A DNA stretch of 64,000 nt from a bacterium. Lineage in GTDB: Bacteria; Zixibacteria; MSB-5A5; GN15; FEB-12. The stretch covers positions 310,001-374,000 of the forward strand of contig JAHLKV010000001.1 in assembly GCA_020444475.1 (NCBI GenBank), written 5' to 3'. Below are positions 9,190-17,418 of this stretch, piece after piece. Positions within the stretch are counted from its first letter, which is position 1. Each line of letters begins with the position of its first letter. The notes beneath the pieces are model-generated. The model was not told the DNA's origin and made no database searches. It saw only the letters and a list, made by a program, of their open reading frames with translations. The translations under genes were made by a program, and so were the position numbers.

Positions 9190-9959
9190 CAGCGAACCTG
9201 TATCGGGCCGGTGGCGCGGCCGTGAATGAACTGCTGGACGACGGGATTGTCGGTTGAGCGGATGTCGTCGGGAGTACCATCGAACTGCACCTTCCCCTGA
9301 TAGAGCATGACGATGCGGCTGGCAATCTTGTAGGCGGAGGTCATGTCGTGGGTGACGGTGATCGAGGTTACCTTGAGTCGGTCATTGAGTTCGACGATGA
9401 GGTCGTTGATGACATCGGCCGTGATCGGATCGAGCCCGGTGGTTGGTTCGTCGTAGAGCAGAATTTCCGGGTCGGCGGCGATGGCGCGAGCCATACCGAC
9501 ACGTTTACGCATGCCGCCGGAGAGCTGGCTGGGGTGTTTGTCGGCGGCCGAGGCCAACCCCACCATGTCAAGTTTCTCCATCACGATTTCGTGAATTTCA
9601 TTCGCCCGATAGTGGCGCGACTCCTTGAGCCCGAGGCCGACGTTCTCTTCGACCGAGAGTGAATCGAACAGCGCCGCGGACTGGAAGAGCATACCGAAGC
9701 GGTGGCGGATCGGCAGGAGTTCTTCGAATGTAAGGTCGGTGATGTCTTCGCCGTCGATCAGGACTCGGCCGGAGTCGGGCGCGAGCAGGCGGATGAGGTG
9801 TTTGAGCAGGACCGATTTGCCGGTGCCGGACTGACCGATGATGACGACTGAGTCTCCGGAGTTGATAGTCAGGTCGAGTTGGTCGAGGACGACCTGTTCG
9901 CCGAAACGCTTGGAGAGTTGCTGGACCTCGATGAGGTTGTGCGTGGCATCGTCGTTCAT
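9189..9959 (-). CDS. mlaF: ABC transporter ATPase, MlaF type
   Basis: ATPase of an MCE/Mla-type phospholipid transporter that moves lipids between the inner and outer membranes. 256 residues with Walker A GQSGTGKS (42-49), Q-loop, LSGGMRKRVG signature near 145-154 and Walker B ILLYDEPTTG. The MRKRVG signature variant and the direct pairing with an MlaE permease identify the Mla/Ttg2 subgroup. The substrate-binding MCE protein (MlaD) that commonly follows is absent; radA follows instead. Confidence 0.9.
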   Translation of the reverse strand: MNDDATHNLIEVQQLSKRFGEQVVLDQLDLTINSGDSVVIIGQSGTGKSVLLKHLIRLLAPDSGRVLIDGEDITDLTFEELLPIRHRFGMLFQSAALFDSLSVEENVGLGLKESRHYRANEIHEIVMEKLDMVGLASAADKHPSQLSGGMRKRVGMARAIAADPEILLYDEPTTGLDPITADVINDLIVELNDRLKVTSITVTHDMTSAYKIASRIVMLYQGKVQFDGTPDDIRSTDNPVVQQFIHGRATGPIQVR

Positions 9960-9960
9960 A

Positions 9961-10740
9961 TCACAACCTGAAAAGAATCATCGCGAAAATGAAGTTGAAG
10001 ACGAGGATCAGCACCGACGAGGTCACGACCGAGGTGGTGGTGGCAAGCCCGACTCCCTGCGCCCCGCCGCGGGTGCGAAAACCTTCATAGCAGCCGACCA
10101 GGCCGATCAGCAGCCCGAATACGGCGGCTTTGGTGAGACCGGCGAGGAAGTCGGTCAACTTGAACGAATCGCGGAAACCAAACAGGAAGGTCTCCGACGA
10201 GACATTGACACCGATGATGGAGACGACGAGGCCGCCCATGATCGAGATGAAATTGGCGAACGTGACCAGCAGCGGCACCATGAACAGGCAGGCCAGGATG
10301 CGCGGCATCACCAGATAGCGAACGGGGTTGATACCGAGCGATTCGAGGGCGTCGATTTGCTCGGTGACTTTCATGGTGCCCAGCTCGGCGGTGATGCCGG
10401 CGCCGACCCGCCCGGCGAACACGAGCGCCGACAGGACGGGAGCGAGCTCGATGACGGTGGCTTTGCCGACTGCCTGTCCGAGGAAACGCAGGGGGGCGCC
10501 GATGAACTTAAACTGGTAGGCGGCCTGCCAGGCCGAGACAGCGCCGACAAAAACCGAGATGATGAGGATCAGCGGTAGCGAGCGCACGCCGACCTGATAC
10601 ATCTGCTCGACAAAAAGCGGCATCGATCGGGGAAGTTTGCGCAGGGCATAGAAAAACTCGCCGAGCATGATGGTCATGCCGCCGAAACGGCTGACCGTGC
10701 GAACGCCGAAACTTCCCAGTCCGCTGATCGGTCGTATCAA
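9961..10740 (-). CDS. mlaE: Phospholipid ABC transporter permease, MlaE type
   Basis: Inner-membrane permease partner of MlaF. 259 residues, five or six hydrophobic segments, with the MlaE family stretch ELAPVLSALVFAGRVGAGI and the following AELGTMKVTEQIDALESLGI. Start is a TTG at 10740 preceded by AGGAGG about 4 bases away. The gene ends one base before mlaF begins, so the pair is co-translated. Confidence 0.92.
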   Translation of the reverse strand: MIRPISGLGSFGVRTVSRFGGMTIMLGEFFYALRKLPRSMPLFVEQMYQVGVRSLPLILIISVFVGAVSAWQAAYQFKFIGAPLRFLGQAVGKATVIELAPVLSALVFAGRVGAGITAELGTMKVTEQIDALESLGINPVRYLVMPRILACLFMVPLLVTFANFISIMGGLVVSIIGVNVSSETFLFGFRDSFKLTDFLAGLTKAAVFGLLIGLVGCYEGFRTRGGAQGVGLATTTSVVTSSVLILVFNFIFAMILFRL

Positions 10741-10748
10741 GGCGCCTC

Positions 10749-12197
10749 CTAAAAGGGTGTGATGTCGCCGCCCGGCTCGGGGTCTCCGCGGTCAACCGGG
10801 ATAGCGCCCGGTGGGAGTTCGCGGTGGCCGCGTTCGAGGTTTTCGAATCGGGCCAGCTCTTTTATGAAGGTGAGCTGGGCGATGCCGGTCGGGCCGTTGC
10901 GCTGTTTGGCGACGATGATTTCGGCTCTCCCTTCGACCTCCATGTATTTAGGGTCGGTCTTCTCCAGATGGGAAAGATAAAACTCCGGCCGATACACGAA
11001 CATCACAACATCAGCATCCTGCTCGATCGCGCCCGATTCGCGCAGGTCGGCAAGTTGGGGGCGCTTGTCGCCGCCGCGCTGCTCAACCATGCGGGAGAGC
11101 TGTGAAATGGCGATCACCGGGATGTTGAGTTCCTTGGCAAGTGATTTCATGGAGCGGGAGATCTGGGCGATTTCCTGCTGGCGGTTTTCGAGCCGACCGG
11201 AGGCATGCATCATCTGGATATAGTCGACAATGATCAGGCCGAGATTCTCCTGGTTGGCCTTGAGCCGTCGGGCCTTGGCGCGCATTTCCAGCGATGAGAG
11301 GATCGGGGAATCGTCGATGAAGATCGGCGCGTTTGACAGGCGGGCGGCAGCGTTGGCCAGCCGGCGGGTCTCGGCGTCGTTGATCCGATGGTTACGGACC
11401 TTCTGCTGATTCACCTTCGCCATGCCGCAGAGCATACGTGTGACGAGCTGCTCTTTGGACATTTCGATCGAGAAGATACCCACGCCGCGTTTCTGCTCCA
11501 AAGCAATCTTCTCCGCTATATTCAACGAGAAGGCGGTCTTCCCCATCGACGGCCGCCCGGCGATGACAACAAGGTCGCCGTTGCGGAGGCCGTCGGTAAG
11601 CGAGTCGACTTCGGTAAAGGTCGTTTTGAGTGACTCGCCGGCCAGTTCGGGATTCTCGACATGTCGCCAGACTTCCTTGACGGTACCTTCGATGAGAATG
11701 AAGCCCTTCTTGAGGCGGCTTTCGGAGATCGTAAAGACGTTGGCCTCGGCCTGGTCGAGCACTTCGTCGACCAGTTTCTCCTGTTCGTAGCATTCGCGGA
11801 GAATGTCGTTGGAGGTATCAATCAGTCTTCGAAGGACCGCTTTCTCCTGAATGATATCGGCGTGGTGAGCGACGTTGCCGGTGGAGACAATACCTTCGAC
11901 CAGCTCGACAAGGTACACGCGCCCGCCGGCGGCTTCGAGGGTGTCGGAACGGGTCAACTGGTTGGAGACGGTAGTGATATCGGCCGGTTCGTTGCGGTCG
12001 TAGAGTTCGGTGATCGCCTTGAAGATGAGCTGATGTCGACGCGAGTAGAAGATCTCCGGATCGCGGATCACCTCGAACACGCGATGAATGGCCTCGGGGT
12101 CTTTCAGAATGGCGCCGAGTACCGCCTGCTCGGCATCAAGCGATTGCGGCGGCTGCAGGCGTCGGATGTCCTGATCGGAGTGTGCACGGGTGGCCAT
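10749..12197 (-). CDS. dnaB: Replicative DNA helicase DnaB
   Basis: Hexameric helicase that unwinds DNA at the replication fork. 482 residues: N-terminal DnaB domain starting PPQSLDAEQAVLGAIL, linker, then a RecA-like ATPase core with Walker A (AGRPSMGKTAF near 213-223), VDYIQMM Walker B and QLSRMVEQR motif near the end. No intein is seen; the ATPase core reads through uninterrupted. It precedes the mlaE gene by 8 bases and follows the glycosylase gene. Confidence 0.96.
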   Translation of the reverse strand: MATRAHSDQDIRRLQPPQSLDAEQAVLGAILKDPEAIHRVFEVIRDPEIFYSRRHQLIFKAITELYDRNEPADITTVSNQLTRSDTLEAAGGRVYLVELVEGIVSTGNVAHHADIIQEKAVLRRLIDTSNDILRECYEQEKLVDEVLDQAEANVFTISESRLKKGFILIEGTVKEVWRHVENPELAGESLKTTFTEVDSLTDGLRNGDLVVIAGRPSMGKTAFSLNIAEKIALEQKRGVGIFSIEMSKEQLVTRMLCGMAKVNQQKVRNHRINDAETRRLANAAARLSNAPIFIDDSPILSSLEMRAKARRLKANQENLGLIIVDYIQMMHASGRLENRQQEIAQISRSMKSLAKELNIPVIAISQLSRMVEQRGGDKRPQLADLRESGAIEQDADVVMFVYRPEFYLSHLEKTDPKYMEVEGRAEIIVAKQRNGPTGIAQLTFIKELARFENLERGHRELPPGAIPVDRGDPEPGGDITPF

Positions 12198-12212
12198 AAC
12201 CGGAGTGCTTTC

Positions 12213-12998
12213 TTACGAGTTGTTACTCATGCGGGCCATGATGATCTGCATATCGGCCCAGGTGTCTTTTTTGTACTGCGGGAAGCGAAGCAGCGCCGCC
12301 GGATGATAGGTTACCAGCAGCGGGATCGACTCGAACTGGTGCCAGGTGCCGCGAAGCCGCCCGAGGGGTGTGGTGGTATTGAGCAGCGCCTGGGCTGCGA
12401 TGCGACCGAGGGCGCAGATCATTTTCGGTTTGATGATCCGGATTTGCTCCCGAAGGTACGGCATACACTGATTCATCTCTTCGGGCTGCGGATCGCGGTT
12501 GTTTGGCGGTCGGCATTTAACGACGTTGGCGATATAGACCTTACTTCGGTCGAGCTGCATGGCGGCGAGAATCTTGTCGAGCAGCTGCCCTGCCCGACCG
12601 ACAAACGGTTCACCGCGACGGTCTTCCTCGGCCCCGGGACCCTCGCCGACAAACATCACCTCAGCATTCGGATTCCCGACGCCGTAGACGAACTTGTTGC
12701 GGGTCTTGCCGAGCGGGCACAACTGACAGGTGCAGATGGCCGCGTTGTGAGATTCGAGTGAGTCGTAGGCCGGTTCAATGGTCATTTCAATGGTCGCCTG
12801 CATTCCCTGCGGTGTGCTGCTGTCGCCGGCGATAGCTTCAGCCGCCGATATCTTCCGGGTCTGAATCGCCGAAAGGAGTTTCGATGGTGACAGGTCGGTT
12901 TTCGATGATCCGATCACCATCTCCCCCATGCCGAGGTCGATCTGGGCGGCGAGAGCCTGCCGCAGCAGCATGTACAGATTAATCTGGTTTTCGCTCAT
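12213..12998 (-). CDS. Uracil-DNA glycosylase, family 4-like (iron-sulfur)
   Basis: Removes uracil from DNA to start base-excision repair. 261 residues: a non-conserved N-terminal tail of about 80, then a cysteine pair ([12 protein letters not shown]) expected to bind a 4Fe-4S cluster, motif [10 protein letters not shown], a CRPPNNRDP segment with a third cysteine, and HPAALLR near the C-terminus. This set is typical of family 4 glycosylases of thermophiles and many candidate phyla, formerly mis-annotated as phage SPO1 DNA polymerase-related. Start ATG at 12998 has GAGGGG 5 bases upstream. Confidence 0.9.
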   Translation of the reverse strand: MSENQINLYMLLRQALAAQIDLGMGEMVIGSSKTDLSPSKLLSAIQTRKISAAEAIAGDSSTPQGMQATIEMTIEPAYDSLESHNAAICTCQLCPLGKTRNKFVYGVGNPNAEVMFVGEGPGAEEDRRGEPFVGRAGQLLDKILAAMQLDRSKVYIANVVKCRPPNNRDPQPEEMNQCMPYLREQIRIIKPKMICALGRIAAQALLNTTTPLGRLRGTWHQFESIPLLVTYHPAALLRFPQYKKDTWADMQIIMARMSNNS

Positions 12999-13025
12999 AG
13001 TCCCCTCATACGGATAGCCTGTATG

Positions 13026-13781
13026 TTACACAAGTTGAGCGATGTGATCAAGGATTACTGCCGCCACAGAGGTCTTTCGTGCGAGCGGAAGTTCTTCCGG
13101 CTTCTTGGTTGGGACGATCAGTGTCACTTTGTTGGTATCGTGGTCGAATGCGGAGTTGGGATCGGACGGGGAGTTGAGCACGATCATATCGAGGTTTTTG
13201 GCTTTGAGCTTGGCGCGGGCATTAACCAGGCCGTTGTCGGTCTCCAGTGCGAAGCCGATAAGCAACTGTCCCTTACGCTTGCGCTTCCCCATCTCCTTCA
13301 GGATATCCACAGTCGGGGTGAGCGACAGCGAGAGATCGTCGGTTTTCTTTTTGAGTTTCGACCGGGCGGCTTCGACCGGGCGATAGTCGGCCGGGGCGGC
13401 CGCCATGATGAGGCAGTCGCAGGCGCCGAATTCGGCTGTGACAGCATCAAACATCTCCTGTGTCGTTTCTACCGAGAGGAGTTTCACTCCGGACGGCGCA
13501 GACAGGCTGGTCGGACCGGCGATCAGGGTGACCTCGGCGCCGATATCGGCCGCGGCCTGCGCGAGCGCGTAGCCCATTTTGCCCGATGATCGATTGGAGA
13601 TGAAGCGGACCGGATCGATAGCCTCACGGCAGGGTCCGGCGGTGACGACTACTTTTTTGCCCGCGAGCGGGTGGGGCGTTTCAGCGGCTTTTTTTTTTGG
13701 GCCTTCCCTGCCAGGAAGGTCTTGACCCGGTCGAATATCTGATCCGGTTCGGCCATGCGACCAACGCCGACATGATCGCAC
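13026..13781 (-). CDS. coaB: CoaB half of CoaBC (phosphopantothenate-cysteine ligase), in -1 frame relative to CoaC
   Basis: Joins cysteine to 4'-phosphopantothenate in coenzyme A synthesis. Family-conserved sequence starts only after the A-run at 13689-13698 (AAETPHPLAGKKVVVTAG); upstream of it the frame merely shadows the CoaC coding region and offers only a GTG at 13781, so independent initiation looks unlikely. Visible motifs: NRSSGKMGYALAQAA and the lysine-rich SKLKKKTDDL loop. CoaB and CoaC are usually one fused polypeptide; here a -1 shift at A-AAA-AAG would join them exactly. Functional sequence corresponds to about 13026-13697. Confidence 0.85.
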   Translation of the reverse strand: MRSCRRWSHGRTGSDIRPGQDLPGREGPKKKAAETPHPLAGKKVVVTAGPCREAIDPVRFISNRSSGKMGYALAQAAADIGAEVTLIAGPTSLSAPSGVKLLSVETTQEMFDAVTAEFGACDCLIMAAAPADYRPVEAARSKLKKKTDDLSLSLTPTVDILKEMGKRKRKGQLLIGFALETDNGLVNARAKLKAKNLDMIVLNSPSDPNSAFDHDTNKVTLIVPTKKPEELPLARKTSVAAVILDHIAQLV

Positions 13782-14251
13782 GCCATGTCCCCTTCGTCGG
13801 GATCGACAAAGCGATAGCCGATCTCCCTGAGATACGACAGGTTTTTCTGCGTAACCGGGTTATTCCACATCTGCGGATTCATCGCCGGGGCAATCATCAC
13901 CGGTCGCGGGGAAGCACAGATGATAGTCGTCAGAAGATCGTCGGAAATGCCGGAAGCCACCTTGCCAAGGAAGTTGGCGGTCGCCGGAGCCACCACAATC
14001 AGGTCCGGCCATTCAGCCATGTCGATATGGCGGGTGGAGACATACTCCCCCTCGGGAAACAGCTTCACCGCCACCGGCCGATTGGAAACCGACTCGAGCG
14101 TCAGCGGCGTGATGAACCTGGTGGCCGCTTCGGTCATGACAACCTGAATCTCTGCGTTGGCCTTGTGAAGGAAACGGACGAGATACGGGATTTTGTAACA
14201 GGCAATGCCGCCGGTCAGACCGACCAGCACTTTCTTACCGGTCAGGGGCAT
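13649..14251 (-). CDS. coaC: CoaC half of CoaBC (phosphopantothenoylcysteine decarboxylase)
   Basis: Flavoprotein that decarboxylates phosphopantothenoylcysteine to 4'-phosphopantetheine. Start ATG at 14251 (MPLTGKKVLVGLTGG) sits one base after the smg stop. The reading frame carries the HIDMAEW active-site His, the APATANFLGK segment and the substrate-clamp APAMNPQMW motif, then ends about 18 codons after the A-run, in residues (PLKRPTRSRAKK) with no CoaB similarity. If no frameshift occurs a stand-alone CoaC of about 200 residues is made, which could itself function, as separate CoaC proteins exist. Confidence 0.88.
   Translation of the reverse strand: MPLTGKKVLVGLTGGIACYKIPYLVRFLHKANAEIQVVMTEAATRFITPLTLESVSNRPVAVKLFPEGEYVSTRHIDMAEWPDLIVVAPATANFLGKVASGISDDLLTTIICASPRPVMIAPAMNPQMWNNPVTQKNLSYLREIGYRFVDPDEGDMACDHVGVGRMAEPDQIFDRVKTFLAGKAQKKKPLKRPTRSRAKK
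13688..13694 (-). promoter_or_regulatory. Slippery heptamer A-AAA-AAG for -1 frameshifting in coaBC
   Basis: Within a run of ten A residues (minus strand, 13689-13698) the CoaC frame reads CAA AAA AAA AAG CCG. The last A-AAA-AAG is in the register of the bacterial dnaX-type -1 slippery site. After a one-base slip the next codons are GCC GCT GAA, which is the CoaB frame. A sequencing indel in the homopolymer is the main alternative. Confidence 0.6.
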
Positions 14252-14252
14252 G

Positions 14253-14747
14253 TCAATGGACCTGAAGAGGGGTCTCGTCGGAGTCGATCCAGGGCATGTT
14301 GTCCAGATCGCCGGTATCGCCAAACACGAACGAGGTGGCGATCAGCTTCACCTGGTCGAGCGTCACGGGCTTGGGACCGATCATCGCTCCGCGATCGAGA
14401 ACCATCTCGAATTGCTCATCATCGATAAGACCCAGATTGAGCAGCTTGAGCATGAAACCGTGAGCATCGGTGCTGAACTGGAACCGTTCGGCGTGGGTCA
14501 GGATGCGCGAGGAGAAGTGCTCATCCGGAAAATCAGAATAGTAGACCGAATCGCCGGAGCCGTAGCGGTCCATAACCCAGCAGTAAGCGGAGGAAATCTC
14601 GTTGTCGGTATAGCCCATGCTCCGGAGATCGGAGGACACATCGTCCATATTGGACAAACGCCCCTGGTTCTCGCGGATATGATCAATGAGATAGACGACT
14701 ATCTCAAGAATTTTGCTTTCGACGTATCTTGCTTCGCGTTCTTCCAT
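14253..14747 (-). CDS. smg: Smg/DUF494 family protein
   Basis: Small cytosolic protein of the Smg (DUF494) family, usually encoded near dprA/topA in other bacteria; its function is not established. I prefer the ATG at 14747 (MEEREARYVESKILE); an upstream TTG at 14783 keeps the frame open but adds unlike residues. The family pattern is visible: an N-terminal helix with LEIVVYLIDHI, acidic middle, then a C-terminal four-helix part with GLIDDEQFEMVLDRGAM and LDQVKLIATSFVF. It is 1 base from coaC, so the two share an mRNA. Confidence 0.8.
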   Translation of the reverse strand: MEEREARYVESKILEIVVYLIDHIRENQGRLSNMDDVSSDLRSMGYTDNEISSAYCWVMDRYGSGDSVYYSDFPDEHFSSRILTHAERFQFSTDAHGFMLKLLNLGLIDDEQFEMVLDRGAMIGPKPVTLDQVKLIATSFVFGDTGDLDNMPWIDSDETPLQVH

Positions 14748-14809
14748 ATGGCGTAAAATACCTCTGGTTGAATCGCGATGCAAGGATGAAACGATGAGAA
14801 TCCTGTTAT

Positions 14810-15466
14810 TCAGCGGGATTCAACCCACTTCGGGAGGGTGATTTCAATCCGCTCGCGATTCGTTTTCGCCTGAAACAGCAGTTCCACCTCGATCGTTTCC
14901 GCGAGCTTGAGAAATAAGGCTTTGGGCCTCTTAATCTTATAATCTTCGAGGTTTATCTCGAAGCTGACTCGCGCATTGATCACGGCGGCGCCGTTCGCTA
15001 CCGCAGTATATCGGAAGCGGAGATCGGCCTCCAGAGGTCGATTTTCGCCATGGATGATAAACCGGCCAAAAACAGACCCCTCGGTCGGCAATTCGGCTTC
15101 GGAATTTTCGCCGGTAACGCGAATGGAGTCTGCTTCGAAATACGCGAACGGATACTGCTCGGTTTCCAGGTGGCGATCCCGCATGTGTTCGTCACGCAAT
15201 TCAATGCCTGTTTTCAAAGTGCGAAGATCGACTCGGAAGGCGCCTGTAATGTCGGAAGTTGGCGAGGTTGGATCGTATTCGAATCCGCCCTCGATTCGAG
15301 TCGTCCTGCCTTCAATGAACTCCAGGCTGGCCGTCGAGCGGAAGAACACCGTGTCGGTGGCGGCAGCCGAATCGAGATCAAATCTGGCCGCGTCCGAAGA
15401 CGCGGCCAGTGCTGCACCAAGCAACAGGGTAGAGACAAGGGGGGCAAACGTGATGGCGTTTCGCAT
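14810..15466 (-). CDS. YceI-like secreted lipid/isoprenoid-binding protein
   Basis: About 218 residues from the ATG at 15466, which follows the stop of the upstream lipoprotein gene by one base. It has a signal peptide (FAPLVSTLLLGAALAASS), then a YceI lipocalin-like domain: DTVFFRSTASLEFIEG, a DLRTLKTGIELRDEHMRD segment matching the family's conserved helix, and a later DYKIKRPKALFLKLAETIEVELLF strand region. YceI proteins bind polyisoprenoids in the periplasm; here the operon partners are heme-motif proteins, so a link to quinone or electron-transfer chemistry is possible but unproven. Confidence 0.85.
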   Translation of the reverse strand: MRNAITFAPLVSTLLLGAALAASSDAARFDLDSAAATDTVFFRSTASLEFIEGRTTRIEGGFEYDPTSPTSDITGAFRVDLRTLKTGIELRDEHMRDRHLETEQYPFAYFEADSIRVTGENSEAELPTEGSVFGRFIIHGENRPLEADLRFRYTAVANGAAVINARVSFEINLEDYKIKRPKALFLKLAETIEVELLFQAKTNRERIEITLPKWVESR

Positions 15467-15467
15467 G

Positions 15468-16208
15468 TTAGTTGTCCTGGGCGCCCTGGTTGATCCAGTC
15501 GCGGATTTGGTTTTGCTGAGCGGTCGACAGGTAGGGACCGCCAAACGGCATTCTCGCTCCAAACGGCGGCGTGTCGGTGGTCTTCCGGTACAGGTTACTG
15601 GACGCGGCCTGTCCGATGGAGATGATCGCTCCGTTACTGCCTGCGGCGGCACGAAGACCGGCGGCGGTGGGACCGGCCCCCATGTTCAAGCCTCCATTAG
15701 TCGTACTGATATGACAGGCGCCGCACCAGGTACTGACGAGCGACTGCACCGTACCGGAGAAACTGATATCGGCGCCGCCGTCGCTGGGGGTGATACGCCC
15801 CAGCGCTTCGCCGTCGGCAATAGTGGCATTGGTCGGTGCGCTTATCACCAGCCGGAATACCTCCGAAGCCTCGGCAACGACATCATTGGCGATCGTTACG
15901 TCTACAGTGGTCGACGAGTTCCCCGCCGACAGGGTGCCGCTCGCACTCCCGAGGGTGTAGTCCGACGCCCCGGCGCTCAAAGCAGTGATCGACGCTGTGA
16001 AAGTGACATCGGAAGTCGGCGCCGCGCTAGCGGTGACGGTGAAGGACATGGTCGCGCCTTCGTCCGCGACCGCGTCGGCGACCGACAGGGCCGGGGTGTT
16101 TCCTCCGGACCCGCCGGAACCGGTCGGATTGTCATCGCCGCTGTCGGAACAACCGGCCACCAGTAGGAGGGGCAAGAGCAGACCAAGGGGTAGAGTGAGT
16201 TTCTTCAT
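15468..16208 (-). CDS. Lipoprotein with Calx-beta-like domain and cytochrome c-type heme motif
   Basis: Exported lipoprotein of 246 residues from the ATG at 16208 (AGAGG about 8 bases upstream; a second ATG lies two codons earlier). Lipobox LVAGC gives Cys20. A glycine/serine linker precedes a Calx-beta/beta-sandwich repeat (about 40-140, VADEGATMSFTVTA), then a C-terminal domain with WCGACH (heme attachment near 162-166) and RMPFGG near 219, which would supply a distal Met ligand, as in Planctomycete-type cytochrome domains. It lies between a heme-motif porin and a YceI gene and is probably a surface or periplasmic electron carrier. Confidence 0.8.
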   Translation of the reverse strand: MKKLTLPLGLLLPLLLVAGCSDSGDDNPTGSGGSGGNTPALSVADAVADEGATMSFTVTASAAPTSDVTFTASITALSAGASDYTLGSASGTLSAGNSSTTVDVTIANDVVAEASEVFRLVISAPTNATIADGEALGRITPSDGGADISFSGTVQSLVSTWCGACHISTTNGGLNMGAGPTAAGLRAAAGSNGAIISIGQAASSNLYRKTTDTPPFGARMPFGGPYLSTAQQNQIRDWINQGAQDN

Positions 16209-16253
16209 GAGCATATCCTCTCATTCCTGCATGTGTCGAAGTGTGGCGCCGGT

Positions 16254-17279
16254 TCAGTAGCCGACGTGGAACTGGATGAAGAAGTCGTTTTCATCTTTCC
16301 GGGGACCGTCCGTATAGCGCGTGTACGATGGCCTCAGGAGAACGAATGGAATAGGGTACAACTCGACGGAGGTGCGGATGAACTCCTCAGTACCGTCGGC
16401 GCGGTTTCGGTCACCGTCGAAGAAGTTGTACTCCCCGACAAGGTAGAGGCCGTAGGCGATCCGGGTTGTCAGATTGCCGTAGACGACGAGCGTGTCGTTC
16501 CCCTTCCCAACGAGGTCAACCTCACCCATCAGCGTGAAGCGATCCAGCGACAACCCCCCAAACGCAGCCTTCGCATGGGACAAACTGCCGCCCGGAACCT
16601 CTACCTCTTCTGTCACCCGGAGTGAAACTCCCGCGAATAGACTGACGGTCTCGAGGGCAAACGGTCGGTAGGCGTGCAGGCCGTAGATCCCCTGACCGGT
16701 GCGATCAAATGCTTCCAGAGAAAGTCGCGTTTCGGCGACGGTCGTCCCAAGCGACAGCCCGTCAAGATACAGAAGCGACGGATTGCCGGTCCGGCTTCGG
16801 ATGAAAGCTGTATGATCGGCTGGTCGGAGTCCATAAGCGGGAGAGAATCGTCCGGCTTTGACATAGTGGTGACCATCGTCTATCCGGAGGAGGGCGTAGT
16901 TTTCGGAGATGCCGCTCTCCCCTACCCTGACCTGGTAAGTCAAATCGTCGAATGGTTCAACCGCGAGATAGAAATCGGTCTGCATGCGGAAGACGGAGCC
17001 ATCATCGAAGAACAGGTGCCGCGTATCGAAACCAAGTGTGACGCCCTCCGCCAGACGCGGGGACCGGTAACGGTCGTCGAGAAGCTTCCTGGTAGACTGA
17101 AGAGTCAGTTCCTGATAGGCAACTGAGTAATTGCCGAATTCGGTGCGCATGCCGGCGCCGGTGGGATTAACGTGGCAGCTGTCGCACGAAGCGGCGTATT
17201 CCACAGCCAGCCTCGGCAGCGACAAGGCGGACGCGGCGAGAATAAGCAGAGGAATGGCGAGAGCCAGCGATCTTTTCAT
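16254..17279 (-). CDS. Predicted outer-membrane porin with N-terminal CxxCH heme motif
   Basis: 341 residues with a clear signal peptide (MKRSLALAIPLLILAASALS) followed by ASCDSCHVNPTG, a CxxCH heme motif at residues 32-36 and a proline/glycine turn seen in surface cytochromes. The remainder alternates like a beta-barrel (repeated aromatic-flanked strands, YYVKAGRFSPAYGLRP-type loops) and ends in FFIQFHVGY, an outer-membrane terminal strand. This couples a heme site to a barrel in one polypeptide. First gene of the three-gene run with the lipoprotein cytochrome and YceI protein. Exact family unknown. Confidence 0.7.
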   Translation of the reverse strand: MKRSLALAIPLLILAASALSLPRLAVEYAASCDSCHVNPTGAGMRTEFGNYSVAYQELTLQSTRKLLDDRYRSPRLAEGVTLGFDTRHLFFDDGSVFRMQTDFYLAVEPFDDLTYQVRVGESGISENYALLRIDDGHHYVKAGRFSPAYGLRPADHTAFIRSRTGNPSLLYLDGLSLGTTVAETRLSLEAFDRTGQGIYGLHAYRPFALETVSLFAGVSLRVTEEVEVPGGSLSHAKAAFGGLSLDRFTLMGEVDLVGKGNDTLVVYGNLTTRIAYGLYLVGEYNFFDGDRNRADGTEEFIRTSVELYPIPFVLLRPSYTRYTDGPRKDENDFFIQFHVGY

Positions 17280-17300
17280 GGAGCCGATCTCCTGCGCTTA

Positions 17301-17314
17301 CGTGTTGTAACACG
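17301..17314. promoter_or_regulatory. Palindrome upstream of the heme porin gene
   Basis: CGTGTT-GT-AACACG, a 6+2+6 inverted repeat centred 29 bases upstream of the porin start codon, is well placed for a dimeric repressor or activator of the porin/cytochrome/YceI run. No matching regulator gene is adjacent. Confidence 0.35.
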
Positions 17315-17333
17315 CGTCAGGGTGTCAGGTGCG

Positions 17334-17361
17334 GACGGATCAGCCGACTGGCTGATCCGTC
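17334..17361 (-). terminator. Terminator-type hairpin after purH
   Basis: A perfect 12-bp stem (GACGGATCAGCC / GGCTGATCCGTC) with a GACT loop begins 58 bases past the purH stop. It lacks a strong U-tract on the minus strand, so it may act with Rho or as an mRNA 3' end barrier. It separates the purine run from the heme-porin genes. Confidence 0.6.
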
Positions 17362-17418
17362 GTCATGTCTGACTAACTGAGATCGGGGGGCCGCAATTCG
17401 TGCAGGGAAAAGACCTAT

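Noticed and set aside
14976..16166. Plus-strand open frame of 396 codons across the YceI/lipoprotein genes
   Set aside because: Runs antisense to two genes with signal peptides and heme motifs; no start signal.
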